Part shown: piece by piece, positions 8,053 through 16,986 of the stretch
Layout: each line of letters opens with the position of its first letter
Position numbering within the stretch: position 1 is the stretch's first letter
DNA from: Clostridium sp. E02
GTDB lineage: Bacteria > Bacillota > Clostridia > Lachnospirales > Lachnospiraceae
Length of the DNA: 64,000 bases
NCBI RefSeq assembly: GCF_003833015.1
Contig: NZ_RJLQ01000009.1
Span: 109,081-173,080, forward strand
Direction: 5' to 3'
Made by a program: the position numbers and the translations under genes
Notes under the pieces: model-generated
Databases searched by the model: none
What the model was told of the DNA's origin: nothing
Seen by the model: the letters and a program-made list of their open reading frames with translations, nothing else

Positions 8053-9729
8053 TCACAATAAATGGAATTTTCGTGCAAGCCGTGTCAGTTTACGCCCCCC
8101 CGGAAAGCTAAGAAGCTCATTTTCAGACACACATTGTAGTTTAAGCAGTAAAACTCCATAAAAAATGACTGCAGTCAGAATTGCTGCTAATACACCAAGC
8201 AAATTGCTTTTTATTACCAAATATACGATAAAGTGAACACCATAGGCTGCAGCCCCCATGATACTCGCAGACAGTGTGGGAAGAAGAAACGTCTTCTTTA
8301 TCTCCTGTCTATAATTCAGGATCCTACGGATTGCATATCCATTTAATGAACACATCATCACTGCAAATAAGATATTAGAGAACAAAACTCCATAAATCCC
8401 CAAATGAAATCCAAACAGCATAATGCAAAGGATTCCTACATGAAGTACCAAAGAGATCAGCGCATGCTTTAGTGGCACCTGCATATGATTGATTCCTTGT
8501 AACACAGCATTGGTAACCGTTGACAGGGAGAAAAAAACAACAGCTATGGAACCGTATATCATCATGCGAATAAGCGCTGTATTATCACTTCTGTGAAACA
8601 GCAAATTACAGATTGGCGCAGCGAGTACGGTCAAACCTACCGTGGCAGGAATGGCTATAATCATTGACATGCGGATTACCATAGAGATTTTATTGGTTAT
8701 CAGTTTTTTCTCTTTTCCTGCGACTGCCTGTGATAAAGATGGGATCAATGCAGAGGATAGAGAATTGGCGATGGCAACCGGTATATTAAAAAGCAACCGA
8801 TATTTTCCTGAATAAATCCCCCAGTTTACTGCAATCTCAGACGTCTTCATCCCAAGAAAAACCATACCATTCCCGTAGATACTATTATCAATTACAATGC
8901 TGATGTTATAAGCTACACTGCTAAATACAATAGGCAATACGGTCATAATCAGCAAACCCGAAATTTCTGTGTAAGTTTCTCTGCGTCTGCTCCGATCTTT
9001 CCGAACTCTTTTTTTAATGACTGGCCGGTAGTTAAATAAAATAAAACCTAGAAACAAAAATGCCGCCAAAGCTCCAACACCAGTTCCGATGGTCCCTCCC
9101 GCTGCGCCAAACGCATACGAATATTGGTTTGATCCGAAAACAGCATTGGAGTGAAGTCCAACCTGAAACAATTTTGATGCGGCATAGATACTTATTACAG
9201 CATTGATAATCTGCTCTAGGATCTGGGAAACAGCAGTAGGCATCATGGTACCCAGACCTTGAAAATATCCCCGAAAAACTCCCAAATATGCAATGATTAA
9301 AATGGTTGGCGCCAAAGTTTTCAAAGCATAACTGGTAAATGGCATCTGCAAAAACTTATTCGCAAATAAATCAGCCCCAAACCAAAGAACCGATGCTCCG
9401 ATGCCACCGACTACGGTTCCATAAAACAATGAGACTTTAAGTACCCTTAAAGAATTTATGTATTCCCTTCTAGCCAATCTGGTTGCAATCATCTTGGAAA
9501 CCGCAGTAGGCAGGCTGTAGGAAGATACAATCAAAAGAATGGAGTAAATAGAAAAAGCGGAACTGTAATACCCATTCCCTTCATCTCCTAATATATCTGC
9601 TAGCGGAATCCGGTAAAACATACCGATAACGCGAACAATAATTCCTGCTGCTGCTAAAATAATCCCCTGAACCAGAAAACTAGAGGAACCTCTGCTATTT
9701 GTCTTTTTTTTCTTCCTATTGTTTTCCAT
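8053..9729 (-). CDS. SpoVB/MurJ-type polysaccharide or lipid-linked precursor flippase
   Basis: The 558-residue integral membrane protein of the MOP superfamily (MATE-like) has about 14 hydrophobic segments spread along the chain. It starts with a Lys/Asn-rich cytoplasmic tail and then LVQGIILAAAGIIVRVIGMFYRIPLADILGDEGNG, a pattern typical of SpoVB and related Firmicute flippases. SpoVB is needed for spore cortex synthesis; the MurJ branch moves lipid II. Which branch this is cannot be settled by eye. Its ATG overlaps the end of the DUF3048 gene by 14 nt, suggesting translational coupling, and the BofC-like gene follows 54 nt later. Confidence 0.85.
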   Translation of the reverse strand: MENNRKKKKTNSRGSSSFLVQGIILAAAGIIVRVIGMFYRIPLADILGDEGNGYYSSAFSIYSILLIVSSYSLPTAVSKMIATRLARREYINSLRVLKVSLFYGTVVGGIGASVLWFGADLFANKFLQMPFTSYALKTLAPTILIIAYLGVFRGYFQGLGTMMPTAVSQILEQIINAVISIYAASKLFQVGLHSNAVFGSNQYSYAFGAAGGTIGTGVGALAAFLFLGFILFNYRPVIKKRVRKDRSRRRETYTEISGLLIMTVLPIVFSSVAYNISIVIDNSIYGNGMVFLGMKTSEIAVNWGIYSGKYRLLFNIPVAIANSLSSALIPSLSQAVAGKEKKLITNKISMVIRMSMIIAIPATVGLTVLAAPICNLLFHRSDNTALIRMMIYGSIAVVFFSLSTVTNAVLQGINHMQVPLKHALISLVLHVGILCIMLFGFHLGIYGVLFSNILFAVMMCSLNGYAIRRILNYRQEIKKTFLLPTLSASIMGAAAYGVHFIVYLVIKSNLLGVLAAILTAVIFYGVLLLKLQCVSENELLSFPGGRKLTRLARKFHLL

Positions 9730-10864
9730 ATAATTTTACATTGGGAGAATCCTGTGCGGATATTACACATACCCAGGTTTTTCCCTGGTTCAGGATGATC
9801 TCTTTATTCTCCATGTCGTAATAATGTGTGGGACCAAATTCCCCATCCTTTGACCACTTTACAGGAATCGCTCTTCCTTCCGTCACATAAGTGCCGTAAG
9901 AATCATCCTGTACATTCAAATTTAAATATTCCGTAGTGGCATAATGCGCCATGGGACAGTACTGCAAAATGATGTTTTTTACTTTAATCTGTCCTTCCTC
10001 TCCCATATGGGGCTTGCCATACTGATAACGGTAATATAGACCATCCTCTTCATGATATTCAAACCATGGCTTGTTCAAAACGTAACCTGGGTCAACTTTA
10101 TAAGCATCTTTCCCATCGGAAGCATTTTTTAACGTAACCTTTTGATTGGATCTTGCAAACTGATAATGGCCGCGATATTTGGTATCATAAGATTTTGTAA
10201 AACCAAGTTTTTCAATGGACTGATTCAACCTCGCAGCACTTGTATATGCGTTGTGGGGAGATTTTCTGTCTTTGGTTCGAAAATATGCCACTGACCCAAT
10301 CGCTTCTAATCCATTGATGTGATCAACATTCGATAAATATGGCTTTGCAAAGGTACTTTGACCGTAATGGGCATAAATTGCATCAAATTCTCTGGCGAAG
10401 TATGTATAGTACGTTCTGCAGCTTCTGACGGACCCAATTCTCTTTAAGTCATCGTAATTCTCTATGATTGCCATAAAGCGGTTCATACCGCCCTCCACGG
10501 GTGCCTCATAAACGACTCCTGCCCGGTTGATCCCATATTGTGGGAGCGCCGCTTTGTCATTGCTCATCATGACTGCAATTGGTCTTCTATTCCCAATCGT
10601 GACAGAAACCATCTCTCCTGTAAGGTAACTGCGAATTTTCCCGTCTTTTTCCAAACGTTCTTCAAACGTATACGGACCAGAAGCTTTGTCTGTATTCAAT
10701 TCTTCTGTTTCACTGGTTATGGTTATTTCTTTTGTTTCAGACAAATCGCCTGACTCTGTAAGGGATCCGGTCATTGATGTTTCTTTGTCTTTTAGCCCAC
10801 ACCCGGATAAACAAATAACCGTCATTGCAACACAGGCAACACCGAATAACCCCTTTTTTATCAT
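9716..10864 (-). CDS. DUF3048 (YerB-like) lipoprotein
   Basis: This is a secreted lipoprotein of 382 residues. The start MIKKGLFG is chosen because it overlaps the ybeY stop as ATGA and has AAGGGG 8 nt upstream; the longer open frame runs inside ybeY and does not look coding. A signal peptide with lipobox LSGC (Cys22) is followed by a Ser/Thr/Glu-rich linker to about residue 65. The DUF3048 region then shows RPIAVMMSNDKAALPQYGI, VYEAPVEGGMNRFMAIIENY, IGSVRSCRTYY and APNV-type segments. The biochemical role of the family is unknown. In Bacillus, YerB is a lipoprotein of the same type. Co-transcription with a flippase points to the cell envelope. Confidence 0.9.
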   Translation of the reverse strand: MIKKGLFGVACVAMTVICLSGCGLKDKETSMTGSLTESGDLSETKEITITSETEELNTDKASGPYTFEERLEKDGKIRSYLTGEMVSVTIGNRRPIAVMMSNDKAALPQYGINRAGVVYEAPVEGGMNRFMAIIENYDDLKRIGSVRSCRTYYTYFAREFDAIYAHYGQSTFAKPYLSNVDHINGLEAIGSVAYFRTKDRKSPHNAYTSAARLNQSIEKLGFTKSYDTKYRGHYQFARSNQKVTLKNASDGKDAYKVDPGYVLNKPWFEYHEEDGLYYRYQYGKPHMGEEGQIKVKNIILQYCPMAHYATTEYLNLNVQDDSYGTYVTEGRAIPVKWSKDGEFGPTHYYDMENKEIILNQGKTWVCVISAQDSPNVKLYGKQ

Positions 10865-11361
10865 CTCACGTACCCCTTCCGGTTTAATATTTCCTCCTGC
10901 TTTCCTTCCATCAAAAGCCGTTCCTCTTCTTCCATATGATCGTATCCACATAAATGGAGCATACTGTGCGCCACCAGGAAAGCAAACTCTCGTGTCTGTG
11001 AATGTCCATATTTCTCTGCCTGTTCTATAACCTTGTCCACAGATATAACGATGTCTCCAAGAAGAAGTTCTCCGGATTCCGGATTGAAACAATCAAATGC
11101 AGATGCATCTTCTAAAAAATCAAAATCGGATGGAGCCTCAAACTCCACCATCGGAAATGAAAGTACATCTGTGGGGCGATCAATCGTGCGAAACTCCTGA
11201 TTAATACGGCAAATTTCTTCATTTCCTGTAATTAAAACATTAACTTCTGCTTCATACGGACAGTTTTCATAGTCCAGAGATTCTTCCATTATTTCATGAA
11301 TGATCTTTTCGTAGGGGATATCCAATTTATTGTCTGCCTCATATTCTATATTAATTGTCAT
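10861..11361 (-). CDS. ybeY: Endoribonuclease YbeY (rRNA maturation factor)
   Basis: YbeY is a zinc-dependent endoribonuclease needed for 16S rRNA 3' end maturation and late 70S quality control. The 166-residue protein carries the three-histidine zinc motif in HSMLHLCGYDHM near the C-terminus and the conserved RPTDVLSFPM and LLLGDIVIS segments. The start MTINIEYE is chosen for AAAGG 7 nt upstream and homology of the N-terminus; a longer frame running into phoH is rejected. It overlaps the phoH stop by 11 nt, and its own stop overlaps the next gene by 4 nt. The phoH-ybeY pairing is conserved across bacteria. Confidence 0.96.
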   Translation of the reverse strand: MTINIEYEADNKLDIPYEKIIHEIMEESLDYENCPYEAEVNVLITGNEEICRINQEFRTIDRPTDVLSFPMVEFEAPSDFDFLEDASAFDCFNPESGELLLGDIVISVDKVIEQAEKYGHSQTREFAFLVAHSMLHLCGYDHMEEEERLLMEGKQEEILNRKGYVR

Positions 11362-12367
11362 TTCGTGCCTTTCTTTCGGTAAATATTTTCCCCTTTTTAT
11401 CAACTGGTTCTTTCCTTGACTCATACTCTTCATAAGCCTGAACGATTTTTTGAACCAATGGATGTCTAACAACATCACTGCTTGTAAGCTGACAGAAACC
11501 GATGTCATCAATTTTATTTAATATTCTCTTTGCCATGTCAAGACCGGAAGCAGCGCTAGCAGGAAGATCCTTCTGCGTCTGATCTCCAGTAACGATGACT
11601 TTAGATCCAAAGCCGATTCTGGTAAGAAACATCTTCATCTGGGCAGGCGTAGTATTCTGAGCCTCATCTAGAATAATATAAGCGTTATCTAAAGTTCTTC
11701 CTCTCATATAAGCAAGAGGTGCCACTTCAATCAGTCCCTTTTCTGCATTATGAAGATAGCTTTCCGCTCCCATAATTTGATATAACGCATCATAGAGTGG
11801 CCGTAAATAGGGATCTATTTTACTTTGTAGATCTCCAGGTAGAAATCCTAGCTTTTCACCAGCCTCAATTGCGGGTCTGGTTAATATGATTCGGTTTACC
11901 TCTCCGTTTTTAAACGCTTGAATTGCCATGGCCATAGCAAGATAAGTTTTGCCGGTTCCAGCTGGACCAATTCCAAATACAATTATCTTTTTTCGAATCT
12001 GATCCACATACTGTTTTTGGCCAATGGTTTTGGGCTTTACTGGTTTTCCATTGATGGTTCTGCATATAATGTCTTTATCAATCTCCAGAATTTGATCATC
12101 ACTTTCTGTAAAAGAAAGAGACAACGCGTAATCAACATTTTGCTCTGTTATTATATTACCACGCTTTGATAACTCAATTAAATTACTAAATACACTTTTC
12201 CCTTTTTTAACCATCTGTTCTGGACCAATGAGTTTAAGGGCACCATCTCTTGCAATCATGGTTACATGCAAAGTTCGCTCAATCTTTTTTAAGTAACTAT
12301 CAAATTGTCCACATACGTTTTTTTCATGTTCCACAGGGATATCTATGATTGTCTCAATTACGCTCAT
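11351..12367 (-). CDS. PhoH family ATPase (PhoL-like)
   Basis: The cytoplasmic P-loop ATPase, 338 residues, has Walker A GPAGTGKTYLAMA at about 135-147, the PhoH-typical LTRPAIEAGEKLGFLPGD, a Walker B in AYIILDEAQNTTPAQ, and TGDQTQKDLP. PhoH proteins are linked to RNA metabolism and, with YbeY, to ribosome maturation. The start is uncertain. MSVIETI (used here) overlaps yqfD by 14 nt; an ATG nine codons earlier also has a ribosome site at a long 13-nt distance. It sits between yqfD and ybeY, the same order as in Bacillus and many clostridia. Confidence 0.93.
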   Translation of the reverse strand: MSVIETIIDIPVEHEKNVCGQFDSYLKKIERTLHVTMIARDGALKLIGPEQMVKKGKSVFSNLIELSKRGNIITEQNVDYALSLSFTESDDQILEIDKDIICRTINGKPVKPKTIGQKQYVDQIRKKIIVFGIGPAGTGKTYLAMAMAIQAFKNGEVNRIILTRPAIEAGEKLGFLPGDLQSKIDPYLRPLYDALYQIMGAESYLHNAEKGLIEVAPLAYMRGRTLDNAYIILDEAQNTTPAQMKMFLTRIGFGSKVIVTGDQTQKDLPASAASGLDMAKRILNKIDDIGFCQLTSSDVVRHPLVQKIVQAYEEYESRKEPVDKKGKIFTERKARNDN

Positions 12368-13598
12368 TCGTTTTATTCGTCTCCTCCGGTTCATCCGTAG
12401 TTTGTATCTCCACCGCCTCTGACTGGCCTAAAGGTTCCTCTGTAGCTAAATCAATAGCGATTTGGCATAAAGATTCATTATCTAGTATTTTAACATGATT
12501 TCCCAGAATTTGAACCCCTTTTTCCATTAATTTTTTTTGAATGTCCTCATTCATGTGTTCCGCCAGTTCTTTTTTTTCTTTTTCTGTATAAGGACGTTCA
12601 TAAGAAACGTATTCTTTTGCCGTAATTTTACCCAAATGTATGGGCAGATAAAAGTTCTGAAATAAATGAAGCTGTGTTTCTTCAGTCGTCCTTTTCCATG
12701 ATGTCCCAGCCGGGCGAGGTAAGATCAGCAAAAATGAAAACGGTGATACTCTTATATAATGACCTTTCCGGATTCTTCCTGTTTCCATATCTACTTGTTT
12801 AAACAGCGGAATCTTATGATTATAATGGTATTCGGTCTTTGCCCGGATATCCGCATCGGAATGAATGTAATGGATATTCATAATAGTCTCACTGTCATCG
12901 ACTACAGGCAATGTTCCACTGACGAGAATCTGTCCTTTTTCCACCTGATCTCCTACTTTCACCATAGGGACACCACTTCTTACAATCATGGAGGTGATCG
13001 TTCCATCTTTTTGAGCAATCAGATCACAGGGCGAATCATCCTTAATGGGAATTGCGGAAAGTACTTCATTTTCTTTTATTTTAACCAAAAGTCTAGTTCC
13101 TGATACTCTTGCAGATACCCATGTTATTTCTGGAAATTCGGTTCGTAGCGACTCCTCTAGAACAGTGCAGTTTATGTTTGACTTTTTCATTCCATAGCGT
13201 ATTTCTACTGACTCACAAAATCTTAACAGGGTATCATACGTATACCTTTGGTTTCCTTCAAATTCAATGTCCCACAGAAAAAGAGAAAGGGAGTAAAGAA
13301 TTAAAAAAAAGAACAGGCATCCGGCTGCATATAATTTACGTTTTCGATTTCTATGTAAAAAAAAAGGAAGTCCAAACTTTTTTAAAACTCTAAGCCTGAC
13401 CTTCGATTTCCGGACAAGTGGTTTTATTTTTCGAAACCCAGGAACAGTCATAAAAAATCGATAGGATTGACCGGAATTATTTACTTTCCATAATTCAATT
13501 TCATGAACATTACACATATTTAAAAAACGTTCCGGGGAAAACCCGGTTATTTCAACAAAAAGATATCCCAAAAACCGTCGGCTAATCCAAGCAAGCAT
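12354..13598 (-). CDS. yqfD: Sporulation protein YqfD
   Basis: The 414-residue membrane-anchored protein is of the YqfD family. The N-terminal MLAWISRRFLGYLFVEITGFSPERFLN is typical, and a single transmembrane segment (about 85-105, FFFLILYSLSLFLWDIEF) precedes a large extracytoplasmic domain with VKIKENE, DLIAQKDG and VKVGDQVEKGQILVSG. In Bacillus the gene is in the mother-cell sigma-E regulon; its exact role in spore formation is not settled. The start is chosen for a perfect GGAGG 7 nt upstream; nine extra upstream codons overlapping yqfC are rejected. It follows yqfC by 19 nt. Confidence 0.93.
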   Translation of the reverse strand: MLAWISRRFLGYLFVEITGFSPERFLNMCNVHEIELWKVNNSGQSYRFFMTVPGFRKIKPLVRKSKVRLRVLKKFGLPFFLHRNRKRKLYAAGCLFFFLILYSLSLFLWDIEFEGNQRYTYDTLLRFCESVEIRYGMKKSNINCTVLEESLRTEFPEITWVSARVSGTRLLVKIKENEVLSAIPIKDDSPCDLIAQKDGTITSMIVRSGVPMVKVGDQVEKGQILVSGTLPVVDDSETIMNIHYIHSDADIRAKTEYHYNHKIPLFKQVDMETGRIRKGHYIRVSPFSFLLILPRPAGTSWKRTTEETQLHLFQNFYLPIHLGKITAKEYVSYERPYTEKEKKELAEHMNEDIQKKLMEKGVQILGNHVKILDNESLCQIAIDLATEEPLGQSEAVEIQTTDEPEETNKTNERN

Positions 13599-13617
13599 TC
13601 TTTCACCTCCACTTCCT

Positions 13618-13884
13618 TTATTCAAATTCCAGGGATTTTATAGAACCGTTTATTTTCATTTCTTCTTTGGTGTAATACTCAATCATCAACCGATTCCCTC
13701 CTATGATCACCCGACAGTTTTTTGCCTGAAGCTTAATCAGACTATCCGTGTATAGGATAATACTCCTGTAATTTTCTATCACCACACTGTGACGCCCCAG
13801 AAAAGATACAAGAACTTCTCCAAGAACCACATCTTTCGGAAGTCTGAGGGCAGAAACTGCTTTTCCCTTTGTCTCCTCCAACAT
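13618..13884 (-). CDS. yqfC: Sporulation protein YqfC (YabP/YqfC family)
   Basis: The small (88-94 residue) protein is of the YabP/YqfC family. The conserved core LPKDVVLGEVLVSFLGRHSVVIENYRSI and the C-terminal RLMIEYYTKEEMKINGSI match. In Bacillus it belongs to the sigma-E regulon and is co-transcribed with yqfD, as here. Two in-frame ATG codons exist. The upstream one (13902) has no ribosome site and would leave only about 9 nt of leader below the predicted promoter; the downstream one (used here) has AAAGG 10 nt before it. Role in sporulation is inferred from family and partner. Confidence 0.88.
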   Translation of the reverse strand: MLEETKGKAVSALRLPKDVVLGEVLVSFLGRHSVVIENYRSIILYTDSLIKLQAKNCRVIIGGNRLMIEYYTKEEMKINGSIKSLEFE

Positions 13885-13917
13885 ACCTTTTCTGCCTTTC
13901 ATATTTCATTCATTTAT

Positions 13918-13947
13918 ACTATATGCAAATAAGATATGGAAAATTCG
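13918..13947 (-). promoter_or_regulatory. Candidate sigma-E promoter of yqfC-yqfD
   Basis: A -10-like CATATAGT (13918-13925) lies 14 nt downstream of CGAATTTT (13940-13947). The 12-mer around the -10, TTTGCATATAGT, is identical except for one flanking base to that upstream of spoIVA in this window. The -35 match is weaker than for spoIVA. Both genes are sigma-E-controlled in Bacillus. Confidence 0.5.
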
Positions 13948-13964
13948 AAACACATAAAAAGTCG

Positions 13965-14003
13965 AAAAAACCCCTGATCATATCGGAACATGACCAGGGG
14001 TTT
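13965..14003 (-). terminator. Intrinsic terminator after rpsU
   Basis: On the minus strand AAACCCCTGGTCA pairs with TGATCAGGGG and is followed by TTTTTT. The hairpin is nearly perfect and the T tract strong. It separates rpsU from the sporulation-type yqfC promoter. Confidence 0.92.
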
Positions 14004-14015
14004 ATCGATTAACAT

Positions 14016-14192
14016 TTAGTTATATTTACGTTTTCTTGCAGCTTCAGACTTTTTCTTACGTCTTACGCTTGGCTTCTCGTAATGCTCTCTTTTACGAATT
14101 TCCTGTTGGATACCTGCTTTCGCACAGTTTCTTTTGAATCTGCGTAAAGCGCTATCTAAGGTTTCGTTGTCTTTAACGATTACATTTGACAT
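14016..14192 (-). CDS. rpsU: 30S ribosomal protein S21
   Basis: The 58-residue basic protein starts [19 protein letters not shown] and ends in a lysine/arginine-rich tail [15 protein letters not shown], which is the S21 pattern. S21 binds the 30S platform near the anti-Shine-Dalgarno region. It is too short for many gene finders but unambiguous. An AGGTG site lies 8 nt before the ATG. It is transcribed from its own strong promoter and ended by a strong terminator, so it is effectively monocistronic. Confidence 0.97.
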   Translation of the reverse strand: MSNVIVKDNETLDSALRRFKRNCAKAGIQQEIRKREHYEKPSVRRKKKSEAARKRKYN

Positions 14193-14213
14193 AGCTCACA
14201 CCTAACCTCCCTC

Positions 14214-14242
14214 CAGTTGTGTACTTGTGCATAATACAACTG
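14214..14242 (-). promoter_or_regulatory. 5' UTR hairpin upstream of the rpsU ribosome site
   Basis: CAGTTGT and ACAACTG form a perfect 7-bp stem with a 15-nt loop, ending right next to the GGAGGGAGG tract before rpsU. It could tune access to the ribosome site. Whether it is a ribosomal-protein leader is not known. Confidence 0.4.
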
Positions 14243-14268
14243 TTTGGGTATTTTATAGCACTGATATG

Positions 14269-14296
14269 ATTATAGCATAATTTTGCCGTACGTCAA
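14269..14296 (-). promoter_or_regulatory. Sigma-A promoter of rpsU
   Basis: TTGACG (14291-14296), 16-nt spacer, TATAAT (14269-14274). This near-consensus promoter lies between the alaS stop and rpsU, giving a leader of about 70 nt. Confidence 0.9.
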
Positions 14297-14322
14297 GAAA
14301 AAAATTTCAATTTTATTGCTGT

Positions 14323-16968
14323 TTATGACAATTTAATCTGTTCGGCAACAACTTCTGATACTTTTTGAAGACAAGCGTCAACGCCAGCCGGATTTTTACC
14401 ACCTGCCTGCGCCATGTTTGGGCGTCCACCGCCGCCGCCGCCAATGAGTGATGCAATCGCTTTGATCAGGTTGCCTGCATGGGCACCCTTTTCTTGAGCT
14501 ACTTGTGTAACCGTTGCCATTAAATTAACTTTTTCTTCCTGAATCGAAGCAATTACAATAACGCCCTCGCCCAATCGATCTTTTAATTGATCTCCCAGAT
14601 TACGAAGTCCATTCATATCTACATCCAATACCTTTACTGCCAGTACTTTCACACCATTTACATCATTTACCTGGTTCATTACATCTCCAAGAGAATCTTT
14701 TGCCAGCTTGCTTTTTAATTTTTCACTTTCTGAATGCAAAGCTTTTATTTCTTCTAAAAGGGATTCAATTTTATCCACTAATGCAGACGAATTCACCTTT
14801 AAAAGTTTTGCTGCCTCATGAAGCACTTTTTCTGACTCCTGGTAATAGTCCACCAGGCCATCACCGGTCAATGCCTCTATCCTGCGAACTCCAGCAGCAA
14901 TTCCTGTTTCAGACAGAATTTTAAATGATCCTATGGCAGATGTATTTTTAATATGGGTTCCTCCGCAAAGTTCGGTAGAAAAATCCCCCATTGTTACAAC
15001 ACGTACCTTATTTCCATACTTTTCGCCAAATAGCGCCATTGCACCAGATTTTTTTGCTTCATCAAGAGACATAACCTGAGTGGCTACGGCAAGGGAAGCT
15101 CTTATTTTTTCATTCACAAGATCTTCTACGTCTTTAATCTCTTGAGGAGTCAATGCGGAAAAATGGGTAAAGTCAAACCTAAGTCTGTCTCCGCTTACAT
15201 AGGATCCTGCCTGTTCCACGTGATTTCCTAATACGGTTCTCAATGCTTTTTGTAATAAATGGGTGGCACTGTGATTTTTACCAGTATTGAGCCTGTTTTC
15301 TTCATTGACGCTGCAGGTCACCACATCTTGGATCTTTAGCATCCCTTTTGTCATCCGGCCTACATGACCAATCTTACCGCCCTGTAAATGAATGGTTTCC
15401 TCTACTTTAAATTCTCCGTTTTCACTTACAATGTAACCCGTATCTCCCTGCTGTCCCCCCATGGTTCCATAGAAAGAAGTTTTCTCTGTAATTATAGTAC
15501 CAATCTCACCATCTGTGAGTGCTTCGACCAGATCGGTTTCTGTGGTGAGAGCCGAAATTACTGTACTGCAGTTTAAATCGTCATATCCTGTAAACTCAGT
15601 GGTAAGAGCTAGGTCAAGAGATTGGTATACCGTTACATCGGCTCCCATATAATTGGTGGTTTTTCTGGCATTTCTTGCTGTTTCTCTCTGTTTTTGCATC
15701 GCAGCCTGAAATCCATCTTCATCCACGTTTAACTGTTTTTCTTCCAATATTTCTTTCGTAAGGTCAAGAGGAAATCCATAAGTATCGTATAGTTTAAACG
15801 CAGCTTCACCCGATAATATGGTTTCTTTTTTCTGAATCATCTCTTCTTCCATGTCGTTTAAGATTGCAAGACCCTGATCAATCGTCTTATTAAACTTATC
15901 CTCTTCTTGGATTAAAACCTTTCGTATCATGGCTTTTTTATCTTCCAGCTCCGGATACCCATCTTTTGACAATTCAATCACTGTTGAAGATAATTCAGCA
16001 AGAAATTCCCCGTTTATTCCCAATAATTTCCCATGTCTAGCCGCTCTTCGCAACAAACGTCTCAGGACATAACCACGTCCCTCATTCGAAGGCATAATAC
16101 CATCGGAGATCATAAAAGTACAAGAACGAATATGATCTGCAATCAGACGAAGTGACACATCTACAGCCAAATCCTTTTTATATTCTGTTCTAGCCAAATC
16201 TGCAACTCGGTTTAGAAGGGTTTTCACGGTATCTATATCAAAGATGGTATCCACATCCTGAACAACCACAGCAAGACGCTCTAGTCCCATACCGGTATCT
16301 ATATTTTTCTGATCAAGTTCTACATAATGCCCATGACCATCATTCTCGAACTGCGTAAATACGTTATTCCAAATTTCCATATAGCGATCGCATTCACATC
16401 CAACGGTACAGTCCGGTTTGCCACAACCAAATTTTTCTCCGCGGTCGTAGTATATCTCAGAACAAGGGCCGCAAGGACCAGCTCCATGCTCCCAGTAGTT
16501 GTCCTCTTTTCCAAGGCGAAAAATTCGATCCTTATCAATACCGATCTTAAGATTCCAGATATCGAATGCCTCATCATCTTCTTGATATACGGAGGGATAC
16601 AGCCTGTCTGGGTCAAGCCCAACTACCTCAGTTAAAAATTCCCAAGACCATTGAATCGCTTCATTCTTAAAATAGTCCCCAAATGAGAAGTTTCCCAACA
16701 TCTCAAAAAAGGTGCCATGACGTGCTGTTTTCCCTACATTTTCAATATCTCCTGTTCGGATACACTTCTGGCAGGTAGTCACCCTTTTCTTTGGCGGAAT
16801 CTCCTGTCCTGTAAAATATGGCTTCAGAGGCGCCATCCCTGAATTGATCAACAGCAAGCTGTTATCATTATGCGGAACCAAAGAGAAGCTATTCATAGCC
16901 AGATGTCCCTTACTTTCAAAAAAATCAAGGAACATTCTCCTCAGATCATTCACACCGTAATTCTTCAC
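14323..16968 (-). CDS. alaS: Alanyl-tRNA synthetase
   Basis: This 881-residue class II synthetase charges tRNA-Ala. The catalytic core shows RMFLDFFESKGH, HNDNSLLLINSGMAPLKPYFTG and GRGYVLRRLLRRAARHG. The editing domain carries the zinc motif HSATHLLQKALR with the later CGGTH. A C-terminal oligomerisation (C-Ala) domain ends with GGGGGGRPNMAQAGG. The start is a GTG, supported by GGAGG 8 nt upstream. It follows a 49-residue membrane protein by 18 nt and is probably co-transcribed with it. No T-box leader was recognised upstream. Confidence 0.98.
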   Translation of the reverse strand: MKNYGVNDLRRMFLDFFESKGHLAMNSFSLVPHNDNSLLLINSGMAPLKPYFTGQEIPPKKRVTTCQKCIRTGDIENVGKTARHGTFFEMLGNFSFGDYFKNEAIQWSWEFLTEVVGLDPDRLYPSVYQEDDEAFDIWNLKIGIDKDRIFRLGKEDNYWEHGAGPCGPCSEIYYDRGEKFGCGKPDCTVGCECDRYMEIWNNVFTQFENDGHGHYVELDQKNIDTGMGLERLAVVVQDVDTIFDIDTVKTLLNRVADLARTEYKKDLAVDVSLRLIADHIRSCTFMISDGIMPSNEGRGYVLRRLLRRAARHGKLLGINGEFLAELSSTVIELSKDGYPELEDKKAMIRKVLIQEEDKFNKTIDQGLAILNDMEEEMIQKKETILSGEAAFKLYDTYGFPLDLTKEILEEKQLNVDEDGFQAAMQKQRETARNARKTTNYMGADVTVYQSLDLALTTEFTGYDDLNCSTVISALTTETDLVEALTDGEIGTIITEKTSFYGTMGGQQGDTGYIVSENGEFKVEETIHLQGGKIGHVGRMTKGMLKIQDVVTCSVNEENRLNTGKNHSATHLLQKALRTVLGNHVEQAGSYVSGDRLRFDFTHFSALTPQEIKDVEDLVNEKIRASLAVATQVMSLDEAKKSGAMALFGEKYGNKVRVVTMGDFSTELCGGTHIKNTSAIGSFKILSETGIAAGVRRIEALTGDGLVDYYQESEKVLHEAAKLLKVNSSALVDKIESLLEEIKALHSESEKLKSKLAKDSLGDVMNQVNDVNGVKVLAVKVLDVDMNGLRNLGDQLKDRLGEGVIVIASIQEEKVNLMATVTQVAQEKGAHAGNLIKAIASLIGGGGGGRPNMAQAGGKNPAGVDACLQKVSEVVAEQIKLS

Positions 16969-16986
16969 GTTCCTGTCCTCCGTTAG

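Noticed and set aside
10865..11092. Upstream extension of the DUF3048 gene
   Set aside because: These 76 codons lie inside ybeY and read Trp/Arg/Gly-rich; the lipoprotein signal peptide starts at 10864 with a good ribosome site.
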